A stretch of 64,000 nt of DNA from Lentihominibacter butyricus (GTDB lineage: Bacteria > Bacillota > Clostridia > Peptostreptococcales > Anaerovoracaceae): assembly GCF_025567305.1 (NCBI RefSeq), contig NZ_JAOQJP010000006.1:93792-157791 (forward strand). Direction: 5' to 3'. Below, piece after piece: positions 7,971 through 17,073 of this stretch (position 1 is its first letter; the number at the start of each line of letters is the position of its first letter). The notes below the pieces were generated by a model. That model did not search any database and was not told the DNA's origin. It saw only the letters and a list, made by a program, of their open reading frames with translations. The translations under genes were made by a program, and so were the position numbers.

Positions 7971-9305
7971 ATGGAAGGAAGGATACCTCCGCACAGTATA
8001 GAGGCGGAAAAGTCTGTTTTAGGTGCAGCCCTGCTTTCAAAGGATGCACTTTTTGACGTTGTGGAAGTGGTAAAGCCCGAGGACTTTTACGATGCGAACC
8101 ACAAGGAGATATTCAAGGCAATGCTCGATCTTCACAGGAAAAACTCACCTGTGGACGCGCTGACCGTATCCGAAGAGCTGAAGAAAAAGAACAGCCTCAA
8201 CATGGTCGGCGGCAGAGCATATATCGCATCGTTGTCATCAGGCACGCCTACGATAACGAATGCCGTGGAGTACGGCAAGATCGTTGCAGAGAAAGCGTCG
8301 ATAAGAAGAATGATAGATATGGCCGACGACATAATGGCCAAGGGCTACGATGAATCCATGGAAGCCGGACAGATGCTCGACTATGCAGAGAGCGGCATCT
8401 TTGAGATTTCGCAGTCAAGACAGAAAGGTCAGTACACCCACATAAAGGATGTGCTCCTTGAAAACATAGAGATAATCGACAAGGCCTCGCAGATGGACGG
8501 GGGACTGACAGGCGTGACGACCGGGTTCAAATATCTGGACCAGATGACGTCAGGTCTGCAGAAATCCGATCTGATAATACTGGCAGCGAGACCGGCCATG
8601 GGAAAGACGGCGTTCGCGCTTTCACTGGCATTGAACGCTGCGGTAAAGGGCAAGGCCTCGGTCATGGTATTCAGTATGGAAATGGCCAAGGAACAGCTCG
8701 GACAGCGACTTCTTTCCATGGAGTCGAAGGTGCCGATGCAGAGCCTCAAGACAGGAAAGCTTGAAAGAAGAGACTGGGATGATATCAACATCGCGCTCGA
8801 CATACTGTCAAAGGCGAACATACATATAGACGACACTGCAGGCATCAACATCATGGAGATGAAGAGCAAATGCAGGCGACTCAAGGCAGAAGAAGGACTC
8901 GATCTCATAGTCATAGACTATCTGCAGCTGATGAATCCGGAAGGAAAAGCCGATTCCAGGACGCAGGAGATCTCGGTGATATCGAGAAACCTGAAGCTGC
9001 TCGCAAAAGAGCTCAACTGCCCGGTACTGGTGCTGTCGCAGCTTTCCAGAGCGCCGGAAACGAGAACTGACCACAGACCGATGCTGTCGGACCTGAGAGA
9101 ATCAGGTTCGATAGAGCAGGACGCAGATATAGTTATATTCCTGTACAGAGACGAATACTACAATGAGGATTCCGAGGCTCACGGCGAGTGCGAAGTCATA
9201 GTGGCCAAGCAGCGAAGCGGCCCGACCGGCACCGTCAAGATAACATGGCTCGACAAGCTGACGAAGTTCGTAGACAGCATGGGAAGCAGCGGTCCCGGAT
9301 TCTGA
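7971..9305 (+). CDS. dnaB: Replicative DNA helicase (DnaB family)
   Basis: 444 residues. The N-terminal helical domain (about 5-105) begins PPHSIEAEKSVLGA. The RecA-like ATPase carries Walker A (ARPAMGKTAFA, about 206-216), the Walker B stretch LIVIDYLQLM and the DnaB signature LSQLSRAPE. It unwinds DNA ahead of the replisome as a hexamer. Note the nomenclature: the Bacillus equivalent is called DnaC. It stands directly before a DnaD-like gene that carries a helicase-loader zinc domain, consistent with a replication-restart or initiation unit. Confidence 0.97.
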   Translation: MEGRIPPHSIEAEKSVLGAALLSKDALFDVVEVVKPEDFYDANHKEIFKAMLDLHRKNSPVDALTVSEELKKKNSLNMVGGRAYIASLSSGTPTITNAVEYGKIVAEKASIRRMIDMADDIMAKGYDESMEAGQMLDYAESGIFEISQSRQKGQYTHIKDVLLENIEIIDKASQMDGGLTGVTTGFKYLDQMTSGLQKSDLIILAARPAMGKTAFALSLALNAAVKGKASVMVFSMEMAKEQLGQRLLSMESKVPMQSLKTGKLERRDWDDINIALDILSKANIHIDDTAGINIMEMKSKCRRLKAEEGLDLIVIDYLQLMNPEGKADSRTQEISVISRNLKLLAKELNCPVLVLSQLSRAPETRTDHRPMLSDLRESGSIEQDADIVIFLYRDEYYNEDSEAHGECEVIVAKQRSGPTGTVKITWLDKLTKFVDSMGSSGPGF

Positions 9306-9317
9306 TACGGAGGATAG

Positions 9318-10580
9318 ATGGGTTTCAGGAAAGAGAAGACAAGCGATTATTTTCTGCTGGATACCAGCGTTGAAAATATCTTTATAAATGAATACATGGC
9401 ATCCGCGCCGGGTGATTTTGTAAAGGTCTACATGTTCGCGTACATGTATGCGGGACTGGGGATCGATCTTTCCAGTGAAGATATAGCAAAGCATCTGGCG
9501 ATGGATATCGAAGATGTTCTGAAGGCATGGACGTACTGGGATCGTATGGGCGTGGTCAGGAAACTGAGAAACGACAAGGAAAACAGACTGGTATACGATA
9601 TAGAGTTTGTTAGCCTGAAGGAGCAGCTTTACGGAGAAAAGACGAAGAAAAAGACTTATGCGGATGAAAGCCGTATGCAGTCGTTCATGTCCGACAAGGA
9701 CATACAGAGTATGTTTTCTCAGATAGAGAAAGTAACAGCAAGGACCGTAGGCGGCACGGAGATGATGGAGGTGCTTTCACTGATAAACGACTTCAATGCA
9801 GCGCCTGAAGTGATCGTCTACGCGTACTCTTACTGTCTGAACAAAAATAAAAAGAACTTCAAGTACATTTCGGCTGTGATAAAAAAATGGACAGACGAAG
9901 GGCTGCATGATGTGATAGCTGTTGAAAAATACCTCAGCGAAAACGACAAGAAGCATCACCTTTACAAACGCGTCTTCCAGGCCCTGGGCTTTTCAAGAAA
10001 TGCCACAGAGGAGGAGATGCGCATAATGGATACGTGGTTCGAGACCATGGGATTCACACTGGAAAAGGTCCTTACAGCATGCAGCAAGACGTCGGGGATC
10101 TCCAGCCCGAATATAAATTATGTCAACAAGATACTGGTGAACTGGTACGAGGAACAGCAGAACAGAGAGGCAAAGGGCAGCAGCGGAGAGCTTACGACCG
10201 GTGAGATAATGAAATACTACAGCGTCCTGCGCCTCAAGGAGGAGCAGGACGCCGAAGAGCGGCGCGCACAGGTTTATAAGAAAGTGCCGCGTATAAAGGA
10301 GATCGAGGACGAGCTCAACAGGAGCAACAGCGAGATCTCCAAGATGATAATTTCCGACAGGGTCGACAAGGAAAAGGCAATGGAGGAAATAAGAAACAGA
10401 CTTGATTCACTGAATATGGAAAGAGCGTTCCTTCTCACCGACAACGGTTTTGAGATGGACTATATGGATATAAAATACAGGTGTCCGCAGTGCAAGGATA
10501 CCGGAATGCTTGAAACAGGAGAAAGATGTCAATGTTTCCGAGAGATAACAAGGGAAAAGATAAACTTAATAAACCAGTAG
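9318..10580 (+). CDS. DnaD-like primosomal protein with C-terminal helicase-loader zinc domain
   Basis: 420 residues. A winged-helix-like N-terminus (about 1-110) is followed by two DnaD/DnaB2-type helical repeats (about 149-207 and 215-280, the second ending INYVNKILVNWYEE). Residues about 325-418 then resemble the N-terminal helicase-binding domain of clostridial DnaI/DnaC loaders: a helical hairpin leading to a zinc motif C389-x2-C392...C404-x-C406. No AAA+ ATPase follows; the frame stops shortly after the zinc motif. The next gene starts inside this one (55-base overlap), which fits a past deletion of the loader ATPase. It may recruit DnaB directly (inference). Confidence 0.8.
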   Translation: MGFRKEKTSDYFLLDTSVENIFINEYMASAPGDFVKVYMFAYMYAGLGIDLSSEDIAKHLAMDIEDVLKAWTYWDRMGVVRKLRNDKENRLVYDIEFVSLKEQLYGEKTKKKTYADESRMQSFMSDKDIQSMFSQIEKVTARTVGGTEMMEVLSLINDFNAAPEVIVYAYSYCLNKNKKNFKYISAVIKKWTDEGLHDVIAVEKYLSENDKKHHLYKRVFQALGFSRNATEEEMRIMDTWFETMGFTLEKVLTACSKTSGISSPNINYVNKILVNWYEEQQNREAKGSSGELTTGEIMKYYSVLRLKEEQDAEERRAQVYKKVPRIKEIEDELNRSNSEISKMIISDRVDKEKAMEEIRNRLDSLNMERAFLLTDNGFEMDYMDIKYRCPQCKDTGMLETGERCQCFREITREKINLINQ

Positions 10581-13402
10581 ATACCGGGCGGGAAAACGAG
10601 CCCGCGACGGTGCCGAGGGAGACGATGAGCAGAGAAGATCTCTTTGCGCAGGATAAAGATGCAAAGAAGATCTTTGATGAGATCCGAAGCCTTCGGGAAA
10701 GTGTCGAGACACTCAAGAAAGACGATATGGATGTGCTGTCAGGAGCGGGTAAAAACAGCGCGACACAGACGGGCAGCGGAGTGAACCTCGAGTATACGCA
10801 GGAGATCAAGGCGGCAGAGCAGGCGATCATCAAGCAGGCGATCAGAGATGCCGAGGCAAAGAAGCTCGAGGAAGAGCGTGCAAGACGCAGAGACCTTGAA
10901 AACCAGCAGGCCAAAAAAGAAGCTATGGATGCGCAGCGCCGTGCGGAGATGGTCAGAGAAGAGGCTGAGCGCAAGAGGATGCAGGCAGAGGAGGCCCGCC
11001 GCAGAGCCAACGCCATTTCGAGAAAGCAGGCTCTCGACGCTATGGAGGCAGAGCTGCAGAAAAAGAACAGACAGCTGGAGGAATATGAAGCCTGGACGAG
11101 ATCGGGCAGATCAGATACGGCCAGGACAGCTTCATCGAACCCCGACGGAAAGCCAGCTGCAGCCTTTGCATCATCAGCTGAAAATACGGTGACACCGTCA
11201 GTATCGTCACAGGCACAGTCGACTGGATCATATACATCGGCGGAAGCCACACCTGAAGAAAAGTGTGCTTTTTTCGGAGAGGCGGAAGCTTCACAGGGAT
11301 CGAAGCCTGAGCCTGAAAAAGACCCGATGAAGGGTCTGGAAGAAGCCAGACGTGAGCTTTTAGAAGCTCAGAAAAAGCAGGGCGATGCCCTCGGAGCGAT
11401 CTCACAGATCACGGAAATGCATACCGAGAAGCTCGCAGAGGAACAGCAGAAAAAACTCAGCCAGCAGCAGATACTGCTCAAGGCAGAGCAGGAAAAACTG
11501 CAGGAGCTGCTCGATGAACACAAGAACGAGCGTCTCGCCAGAGAAGAGCGTGACAGGAGAGCCAGAGAGATAAAGGTGCAGAAAGCCAGAGTCGAAAAGC
11601 TCATCAAGGAAGAACGCGCGAAGGCAGCCAGAGAAGAAAAGATCGCCAGAGCGAAGAAAAAGCATGAAGAAAAGATCCATAGAGCTGAGGCTAAAGAACG
11701 CCTGAAGCGTGCGAAGCGCGAGGCGGCAGAGAGAGCGAGACTTGAGAAAGAACGCCTCAAGGAAAAGAGCATCGCGGATGCAGAGCTCGGCGGCGGCGTT
11801 GTAAACGTCAAAGGACTTCAGATAAATACTAAGATAAAGGACACGCTTTCCGTTTCATTCAGAGACCTGCTGGGTTTTGCAGGAAGAAAGGAAAGAAAAG
11901 AGGCTTCTGAGGAGAAGACTCAGGAAATGCGTGAGGAACGTGAGCGAAGAAGAGAAGAGGCGCGTGAAGCGGTCGAGATCTCGATGAAGCAGCGATATGC
12001 TGACTATGAGAAGAGTCCGTTCGGAAAGAAGATGAGGGCGTTCAAGAATTTCTGCGACGCTCACAAGAAGCCGCTGCTCGTGATGTTCTCAGTCTTCATC
12101 ATGTTGATAGTCGGAGTGGCGGGCGTGTTCAACTACTGCACTGCGTATGAATACTCGTACAACGGCAGAACGCTCGGGCTCGTGAAGGAAAAGGACGATG
12201 TGCTGAGGATCACGGATCTGGTGCAGGGTGCGCTGACCAAAGACAAGAATGTAGACGTCGTGATAGACCCGGCGTCCGATATAACGTTCAAACGTGTGTC
12301 CGCGCTGGGCGATGTCGAGATCGACAGCTCCGAAGAGGTGCTCAAGCGTCTTTCGTACATGGGTAACCTCAATGTAAAGGCATACGGTATATACATCAAC
12401 GGTGAAAAGGTCGGATCCGTTGAAAACAAGAAGACTGCGGCGAACGTGCTGCAGGATATAAAGGACAGATATACGAGCAAGCGCGAAGGCGCCAAGATCG
12501 AAGAAGCTGTCTTTATCGAAAATGTGGAAGCAAAACAGACCAATACCGAGCTGGAAGACGTGCTTTCGGAAAAGGAAATGGTCGAGAGACTCTGCACGAG
12601 CGGAGAAAAGGAAACGATGCACAAGGTCGTTGCCGGAGATACGCTTGCAGATATAGCGAAGAGATATTCCGTTGATGAAGATGATATACTTGCGGACAAT
12701 CCGGGCGTCGACAAGAAGAAGCTCGAAGTCGGCAGCACTCTGCTGATAAAGCAGAATGCTCCGGTGCTCACAGTTCAGATCACTGAGCTGGTGACATATG
12801 AGAAAGAGATCGAGTACGAGGTGGATGAGCAGGAAGACGCTGACATGTACGAAGGCGATACGAAGACGAAGCAGGCCGGTGAAAACGGAGTTTCGGAGAT
12901 CACTTCAAGGATAGTGCTGATCAACGGCGAAGAAAAAGAGGAGGATCCTCTTGTAACGACGGTCAAGAAGGAGCCTGTGACAGAGATAATAACCGTAGGT
13001 ACCAAGGAGAGACCGCCTACAGTCGGATCAGGCAAATACATATGGCCGCTTTCCGGCGGATACACGATGACTTCGAACTTCGGAGGAAGATGGGGAACTA
13101 CACATGAGGGTATCGATCTCGGAGTTCCGGTGGGGACTACTGTAATGGCTGCCGACGGAGGTACTGTAACATATGCAGGCTACAGCGGAGCATACGGATA
13201 TCTTGTTACCATAGATCATCAGAATGGAATGGAGACGAGATACGCTCACAACAGCGAACTTCTCGTAAGTGTAGGCGACAAGGTCTACCAGGGACAGAGC
13301 ATAGCCAAGTCAGGAAATACCGGACGAAGCACGGGACCGCATGTCCATTTTGAGATCAGAGTCGACGGAGTAGCGAAGGATCCGCTGAACTATCTGCCGT
13401 GA
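10526..13402 (+). CDS. Membrane LysM-G5-M23 peptidoglycan endopeptidase with a long cytoplasmic coiled coil
   Basis: 958 residues. About 515 N-terminal residues are charged Glu/Lys/Arg-rich, predicted coiled coil with long helical runs, and lack a signal peptide. One membrane helix lies at about 516-538. Outside follow a LysM-like fold (about 698-742, AGDTLADIAKRYS), a G5 domain (about 750-832) and an M23 metallopeptidase (about 838-950) with zinc ligands in HEGIDLG and HVHFEIR. AGGAG precedes ATG codons at 10526 and 10532; MSREDLF at 10625 is a further candidate. Clostridial relatives usually lack the large inner part. The coil may couple wall cleavage to a cytoplasmic assembly (inference). 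Confidence 0.88.
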   Translation: MSMFPRDNKGKDKLNKPVDTGRENEPATVPRETMSREDLFAQDKDAKKIFDEIRSLRESVETLKKDDMDVLSGAGKNSATQTGSGVNLEYTQEIKAAEQAIIKQAIRDAEAKKLEEERARRRDLENQQAKKEAMDAQRRAEMVREEAERKRMQAEEARRRANAISRKQALDAMEAELQKKNRQLEEYEAWTRSGRSDTARTASSNPDGKPAAAFASSAENTVTPSVSSQAQSTGSYTSAEATPEEKCAFFGEAEASQGSKPEPEKDPMKGLEEARRELLEAQKKQGDALGAISQITEMHTEKLAEEQQKKLSQQQILLKAEQEKLQELLDEHKNERLAREERDRRAREIKVQKARVEKLIKEERAKAAREEKIARAKKKHEEKIHRAEAKERLKRAKREAAERARLEKERLKEKSIADAELGGGVVNVKGLQINTKIKDTLSVSFRDLLGFAGRKERKEASEEKTQEMREERERRREEAREAVEISMKQRYADYEKSPFGKKMRAFKNFCDAHKKPLLVMFSVFIMLIVGVAGVFNYCTAYEYSYNGRTLGLVKEKDDVLRITDLVQGALTKDKNVDVVIDPASDITFKRVSALGDVEIDSSEEVLKRLSYMGNLNVKAYGIYINGEKVGSVENKKTAANVLQDIKDRYTSKREGAKIEEAVFIENVEAKQTNTELEDVLSEKEMVERLCTSGEKETMHKVVAGDTLADIAKRYSVDEDDILADNPGVDKKKLEVGSTLLIKQNAPVLTVQITELVTYEKEIEYEVDEQEDADMYEGDTKTKQAGENGVSEITSRIVLINGEEKEEDPLVTTVKKEPVTEIITVGTKERPPTVGSGKYIWPLSGGYTMTSNFGGRWGTTHEGIDLGVPVGTTVMAADGGTVTYAGYSGAYGYLVTIDHQNGMETRYAHNSELLVSVGDKVYQGQSIAKSGNTGRSTGPHVHFEIRVDGVAKDPLNYLP

Positions 13403-13445
13403 TAAAGCAGTGGTTTAGAGACAGCCGGATCAGAAGGAGGCAGTC

Positions 13446-13724
13446 ATGCCGAGATTGAGTGAAGAGCAGATGGCTCAGCTTGAAAAAAATCCATTTGTGA
13501 TAAAAGTGACCTCAGAGAAGATATTTTATTCGGAGGAATTCAAACGTCATTTTGTGGCCGAATACGATTCCGGAAAAAAGCCGACGGAGATTTTCAGAGA
13601 GGCCGGCTTCGATCCAAGGATGCTCGGCGCCAAAAGGATAGAGCGTGCGAGCGCAAGATGGAAAAAGACTTTCGAGAATATGGAGTTTTCCAGGAAGCGG
13701 AGGGTCGCGCCCAGATCGAGGTAG
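13446..13724 (+). CDS. Small HTH-domain protein of a transposase-accessory-like family
   Basis: 92 residues, AAGGAGG upstream. It contains YSEEFKRHFVAEYDSGKKPT followed by IFREAGFD and KRIERASARWKK, the pattern of small helix-turn-helix proteins resembling IS3 OrfA-type transposase helpers that occur in clostridia. No transposase catalytic gene is next to it and no terminal inverted repeats are visible, so whether it belongs to a mobile element is open. Confidence 0.6.
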   Translation: MPRLSEEQMAQLEKNPFVIKVTSEKIFYSEEFKRHFVAEYDSGKKPTEIFREAGFDPRMLGAKRIERASARWKKTFENMEFSRKRRVAPRSR

Positions 13725-13813
13725 CTGGCGGCAGATCGTGTAAAGATAAAGATACTGCTCCGCCGCAGCAGGCGGGTGTCAGGCGGATCTCTGAAAACAG
13801 CAGAACATAAAGA

Positions 13814-13882
13814 AAAGCGCTGCAGCAGTGCGCATCGAGTCATAGAATGACGATACGCCTGCAGCAGCGCTGTTATTTTTTT
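13814..13882 (+). terminator. Long hairpin terminator after the HTH gene
   Basis: AGCGCTGC and its complement near 13866-13875 close a long imperfect stem that continues through GCGCATCG/CGATACGC to an inner AGTCA/TGAC pair. It ends in a T-rich run. Apart from this hairpin, 13725-14026 holds nothing recognisable. Confidence 0.65.
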
Positions 13883-14026
13883 GTGCGTTACGTGTAAGCA
13901 GCTGGTTTTAGGCCGGCAGGCAGTTTGCCGCTTGGCAATTTGAGAGCGCCACTCAGCATGTGAACTGCCGCTTTGCACTTAAAAAGCCTTCAGACAGAAC
14001 CTCCGGCGTGCCGGAAATCCGCGGTT

Positions 14027-14740
14027 TTACACCTCTGAAACCTTGACCTGATGACGATCCTTGATCCTGCGCGCCAGGTAGACCGCCGGCGTATCGGCAA
14101 GGCTTGTCACGATGAAAATGACATAGCTTGAGATGCATATGTGAATGAGCGTAGTGATATCATACATCCCCCAGAAAGCGCCGAAGCTGTAAAGCACGGT
14201 ATTCAGCGCCTGCGAGATCATCGTCGATCCGTTGTTTCGCAGCCACAGGAACGCCCTGGCATCGCCGCAGCGTTTTTCCGTGAACGCCCACCATTTGTGG
14301 TAAGCCCAGACGTCGAAGCGCTGGCATACAGCGTATACCACCAGGCTGACGATCATGAGACGCGGTGTATTCGAAAAGATCACTTCAAAGCTCCCGCGCG
14401 CCCAGTCACTTTCGGCAGGCGTATAAAGCAGCCATGACTGTGATATCAGTATGAAGCTCAGAGACGTTGCGATTCCTATGTTCACGGCCTTTTGAGCAGC
14501 TGCTTTGCCATGATTTTCGCTGAGTATGTCGGTGATGAGGAAAGTCGCAGCGAACAGTATATTGCCGAGAGTCTGCTCCATGCCGTACGCATCGACCATG
14601 AGAAGCACATCGATGTTTGCCGTGATCGTTGCGATGACCGTCGCGCAGTAAAGTCCGGTGATACCGAAGATGCGGTACATGACGAGTACGCCCCCGAATA
14701 TGAAAACAAGCGATAAAGCCAGTAAGATTTCGTTTTGCAT
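14027..14740 (-). CDS. yhhQ: Queuosine precursor transporter, YhhQ family
   Basis: 237 residues with about six hydrophobic helices and the family blocks TANIDVLLMVDAYGME, FLITDILSENHGK and the region around GSTMISQALNTV. YhhQ proteins import queuosine precursors (preQ0, preQ1 or queuine) used to modify tRNA position 34. GGAGGTAA lies upstream of the ATG. It is second in a minus-strand operon after a radical SAM gene, and a preQ1-type riboswitch precedes the pair, which fits a salvage pathway. Confidence 0.88.
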   Translation of the reverse strand: MQNEILLALSLVFIFGGVLVMYRIFGITGLYCATVIATITANIDVLLMVDAYGMEQTLGNILFAATFLITDILSENHGKAAAQKAVNIGIATSLSFILISQSWLLYTPAESDWARGSFEVIFSNTPRLMIVSLVVYAVCQRFDVWAYHKWWAFTEKRCGDARAFLWLRNNGSTMISQALNTVLYSFGAFWGMYDITTLIHICISSYVIFIVTSLADTPAVYLARRIKDRHQVKVSEV

Positions 14741-14844
14741 TATTTACCTCCGTTTGTGTTCTGAAAATGTTGCCAGCTCTTAATGTGGTGATGCGGTGAT
14801 CCGCTGATCTGTGCGAGCATTGTTGCCGATCTGCGACTGGCGGA

Positions 14845-15558
14845 TCAGCCCTTGCGCCCGACACCGAAGTCGGTGTTTTCAAGCAGGATATCGACGCGCG
14901 GATCTCCCTCGTAGATCGGCAACAGCCGGCGCATGAATGTCTCGAGCACCTCACCGTCCGGTTTCACAGAAGTGCTGTTTTCCGTCATGAGATTTATGCA
15001 AACACGTTCGAAAAGCGCCAGTCCGGTCTCGACATCGTTTTTCATGGAAATCTCAGTCTGTCCGGTAAGTCCGAACAGCAGGCACACTTCGTCAGCGTAC
15101 TCTGCGATCTCAGCAGGCGACACGTGTTCCATTCCTTTCATCAGCACATCGTCGCGGAAATCAGCATCGAAAGTTTCGACCCCGATCTTCACCTTGATCC
15201 GTATACCGGCCGCGGCGAATCGTTCTCTGATCGCGGGGAGCGTATGCCGGTCGCGCCAGTGGCATTCGATATGGACCTGCGCGATCTTCATGGCACCGCA
15301 TGTCCTGATGATCTCGCTGACAGTATCATCATCGAGATCGCAGAAGCTGCCGGAATTGATGACTTCGAGCACACCATATCGGCCTGTGACGTGACTCAGC
15401 GCCTCCCGGCTGATTTCAAAGTTTGCCTTTTCATCGCGCGAGAAGTCCAGATGATAGTCGCAAAACCTGCAGCGCCGCCACTTGCAGCCGCTTCCTCGCA
15501 GGAGCACTATCTCTCTGGAATTTTTATTGTTTATCGTGTCATATCTCTGCATTTCCAT
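14845..15558 (-). CDS. Radical SAM protein, candidate queuine lyase QueL
   Basis: 237 residues. The N-terminal iron-sulfur motif is GCKWRRCRFCDYH (C-x4-C-x2-C spacing). The rest is TIM-barrel-like, with EVINSGSF, VHIECHW and a KIGVETFD segment typical of radical SAM folds. The start MEMQRYD at 15558 is chosen over an upstream ATG because AAAGGACG lies 8 bases before it. Queuine lyase QueL, described in gut Clostridia, is a radical SAM-type enzyme that recovers preQ1 from queuine. The neighbouring yhhQ and the preQ1-like riboswitch make that the best guess, but the identity rests on context. Confidence 0.6.
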   Translation of the reverse strand: MEMQRYDTINNKNSREIVLLRGSGCKWRRCRFCDYHLDFSRDEKANFEISREALSHVTGRYGVLEVINSGSFCDLDDDTVSEIIRTCGAMKIAQVHIECHWRDRHTLPAIRERFAAAGIRIKVKIGVETFDADFRDDVLMKGMEHVSPAEIAEYADEVCLLFGLTGQTEISMKNDVETGLALFERVCINLMTENSTSVKPDGEVLETFMRRLLPIYEGDPRVDILLENTDFGVGRKG

Positions 15559-15693
15559 GTAAAGTCGTCCTTTCTGCGGCGCGGTCCAGCTATGAGGCAA
15601 TTCCGACGCGGATTCGATGCAGCAGCCTTGCGCCAGCTATTCGCTCACCTGCTGCCTATAGCCTTGCGGCATGGCAGCCTGAAATTTTGCATT

Positions 15694-15719
15694 AAAAAAG
15701 GTGCTCGTTCGAAGCACCA
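15694..15719 (-). terminator. Attenuator terminator of the preQ1-type riboswitch
   Basis: On the minus strand, GGTGCT and AGCACC pair around a 7-base loop and are followed by six T. The 5' arm and loop (15707-15722) can instead pair with the aptamer segment at 15779-15792 over 14 base pairs with a 2-base bulge, so the terminator and antiterminator exclude each other. Confidence 0.85.
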
Positions 15720-15757
15720 TCCAAAAACACAGCAAGAAGCGCATTCTTGCCGGAGAT

Positions 15758-15797
15758 CCATAGTTTTGTTTAAAGACAGGATGGTTTCGAACTGTCT
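15758..15797 (-). promoter_or_regulatory. preQ1-I type riboswitch aptamer
   Basis: On the minus strand a 5-bp P1 stem GACAG/CTGTC (15792-15796 and 15775-15779) encloses the 12-nt loop TTCGAAACCATC. It is followed by the A-rich tail TTTAAACAAAACTATGG. Loop size, the TTCG-AACCATCC core and the A-rich tail ending CTATGG match the known preQ1-I class. Loop CCAT can pair with tail ATGG to form the pseudoknot. The location, 30 bases after a promoter and before an attenuator and queuosine genes, fits ligand-induced termination. Confidence 0.75.
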
Positions 15798-15818
15798 GAT
15801 CCAGTTGTTCGGTTATTT

Positions 15819-15847
15819 AGTATACTCCGTTTGATGCACATGTGCAA
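15819..15847 (-). promoter_or_regulatory. Sigma-A promoter of the riboswitch-queL-yhhQ operon
   Basis: Read on the minus strand: TTGCAC (15842-15847), 17-base spacer, TATACT (15819-15824). Transcription would begin just ahead of the aptamer. Confidence 0.8.
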
Positions 15848-15908
15848 GCATAATTTGTATCACGTGCCGGCCAAATAACAATTCACTGTTTTTTTTACAC
15901 GTAACTTC

Positions 15909-15917
15909 TGATATAAT
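15909..15917 (+). promoter_or_regulatory. Extended -10 promoter of the prfA operon
   Basis: TGATATAAT, an extended -10. No good -35 at 16-18 bases. It lies about 95 bases before prfA and is divergent to the riboswitch operon. Confidence 0.55.
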
Positions 15918-16011
15918 ATAAAGTTAGAAAAGTATGTTTTCGCATAAAAAGCCGCAGGCGCCGGGAAATGATACCGCAGCCTGCCGAATCCATAAAATGC
16001 AGGAGTTAAAT

Positions 16012-17073
16012 ATGTTTGATAAATTAGATTTTATAACAGAAAAATACGATGAACTGGCTCAGAAGGTTTCTGACCCTGAAGTGATCAACAATCAGCCGGT
16101 GTGGCAGAAGCACGTCAAGGAAATGGGCGAGATGGAGCCTATCGTAAAGAAATACAAGGAATACAAAAAGGCGAAGGCTGATCTGGCCGATGCCAAAGAG
16201 ATCCTTGAAGAGGGCGATGAGGAGATGCGCGAACTCGCGAAGATGGAGATCTCCGAGCTCGAAGAGCTGATCGGGCAGCAGGAGGATGAGCTCAAGGTGC
16301 TTCTTCTCCCGAAAGACCCTAACGATGAAAAGAACGTTATCCTTGAGATCAGAGCAGGAACAGGCGGCGAGGAAGCCGCGCTGTTCGGTGCGGATCTTTT
16401 GAGGATGTATACGAGATATGCGGAGCGTAACCGCTGGAAGACAGAGCTGATCGAGCTCAACGATACGGGACTTGGCGGCATCAAGGAGGCAGTCCTTCTC
16501 ATAAAGGGAAAGGGCGCGTATTCAAGACTCAAGTACGAGAGCGGAGCGCACAGAGTGCAGCGAGTGCCTGAGACTGAGTCGAGCGGCAGGATCCATACCT
16601 CGGCGGCAACAGTTGCAGTGCTGCCTGAAGTAGACGACGTCGAAGTCGATCTCAATCCGAACGATGTGCGTGTCGATGTTTACAGAGCTTCCGGAAACGG
16701 CGGACAGTGCGTAAATACGACGGACTCGGCAGTAAGACTTACACATGAACCGACGGGACTCGTGGTGACGTGTCAGGATGAAAAGTCGCAGATCAAGAAT
16801 AAGGAAAAAGCGTTCAAGGTCCTCAAGGCAAGACTTTACGACCTGAAGATGCAGGAGCAGAACAAGGAAATCGCAGACCAGCGAAAGAGCATGGTAGGTT
16901 CCGGAGACCGAAGTGAGCGAATCAGGACATACAACTTCCCGCAGGGAAGAGTTTCAGACCACAGGATAGGCGTGACACTCTACAAGCTCGACAACTTCCT
17001 CGACGGAGATCTCGACGAAATAATAGACGGCCTCATCACAAGCGACCAGGCCGAAAAAATGAAGAATTTCTAG
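16012..17073 (+). CDS. prfA: Peptide chain release factor 1
   Basis: 353 residues, normal RF1 length. It begins MFDKLDFITEKYDEL. The conserved RASGNGGQCVNTTDSA block at about residues 225-240 carries the GGQ that triggers peptide release. The stop-codon recognition region contains PETESSGRIHTS. The start at 16012 has AGGAG upstream and matches the family; an upstream in-frame ATG at 15934 would add unrelated residues. It ends stop codons UAA and UAG. It heads prfA-sua5-rpiB-upp, interrupted only by a tandem repeat. Confidence 0.97.
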   Translation: MFDKLDFITEKYDELAQKVSDPEVINNQPVWQKHVKEMGEMEPIVKKYKEYKKAKADLADAKEILEEGDEEMRELAKMEISELEELIGQQEDELKVLLLPKDPNDEKNVILEIRAGTGGEEAALFGADLLRMYTRYAERNRWKTELIELNDTGLGGIKEAVLLIKGKGAYSRLKYESGAHRVQRVPETESSGRIHTSAATVAVLPEVDDVEVDLNPNDVRVDVYRASGNGGQCVNTTDSAVRLTHEPTGLVVTCQDEKSQIKNKEKAFKVLKARLYDLKMQEQNKEIADQRKSMVGSGDRSERIRTYNFPQGRVSDHRIGVTLYKLDNFLDGDLDEIIDGLITSDQAEKMKNF

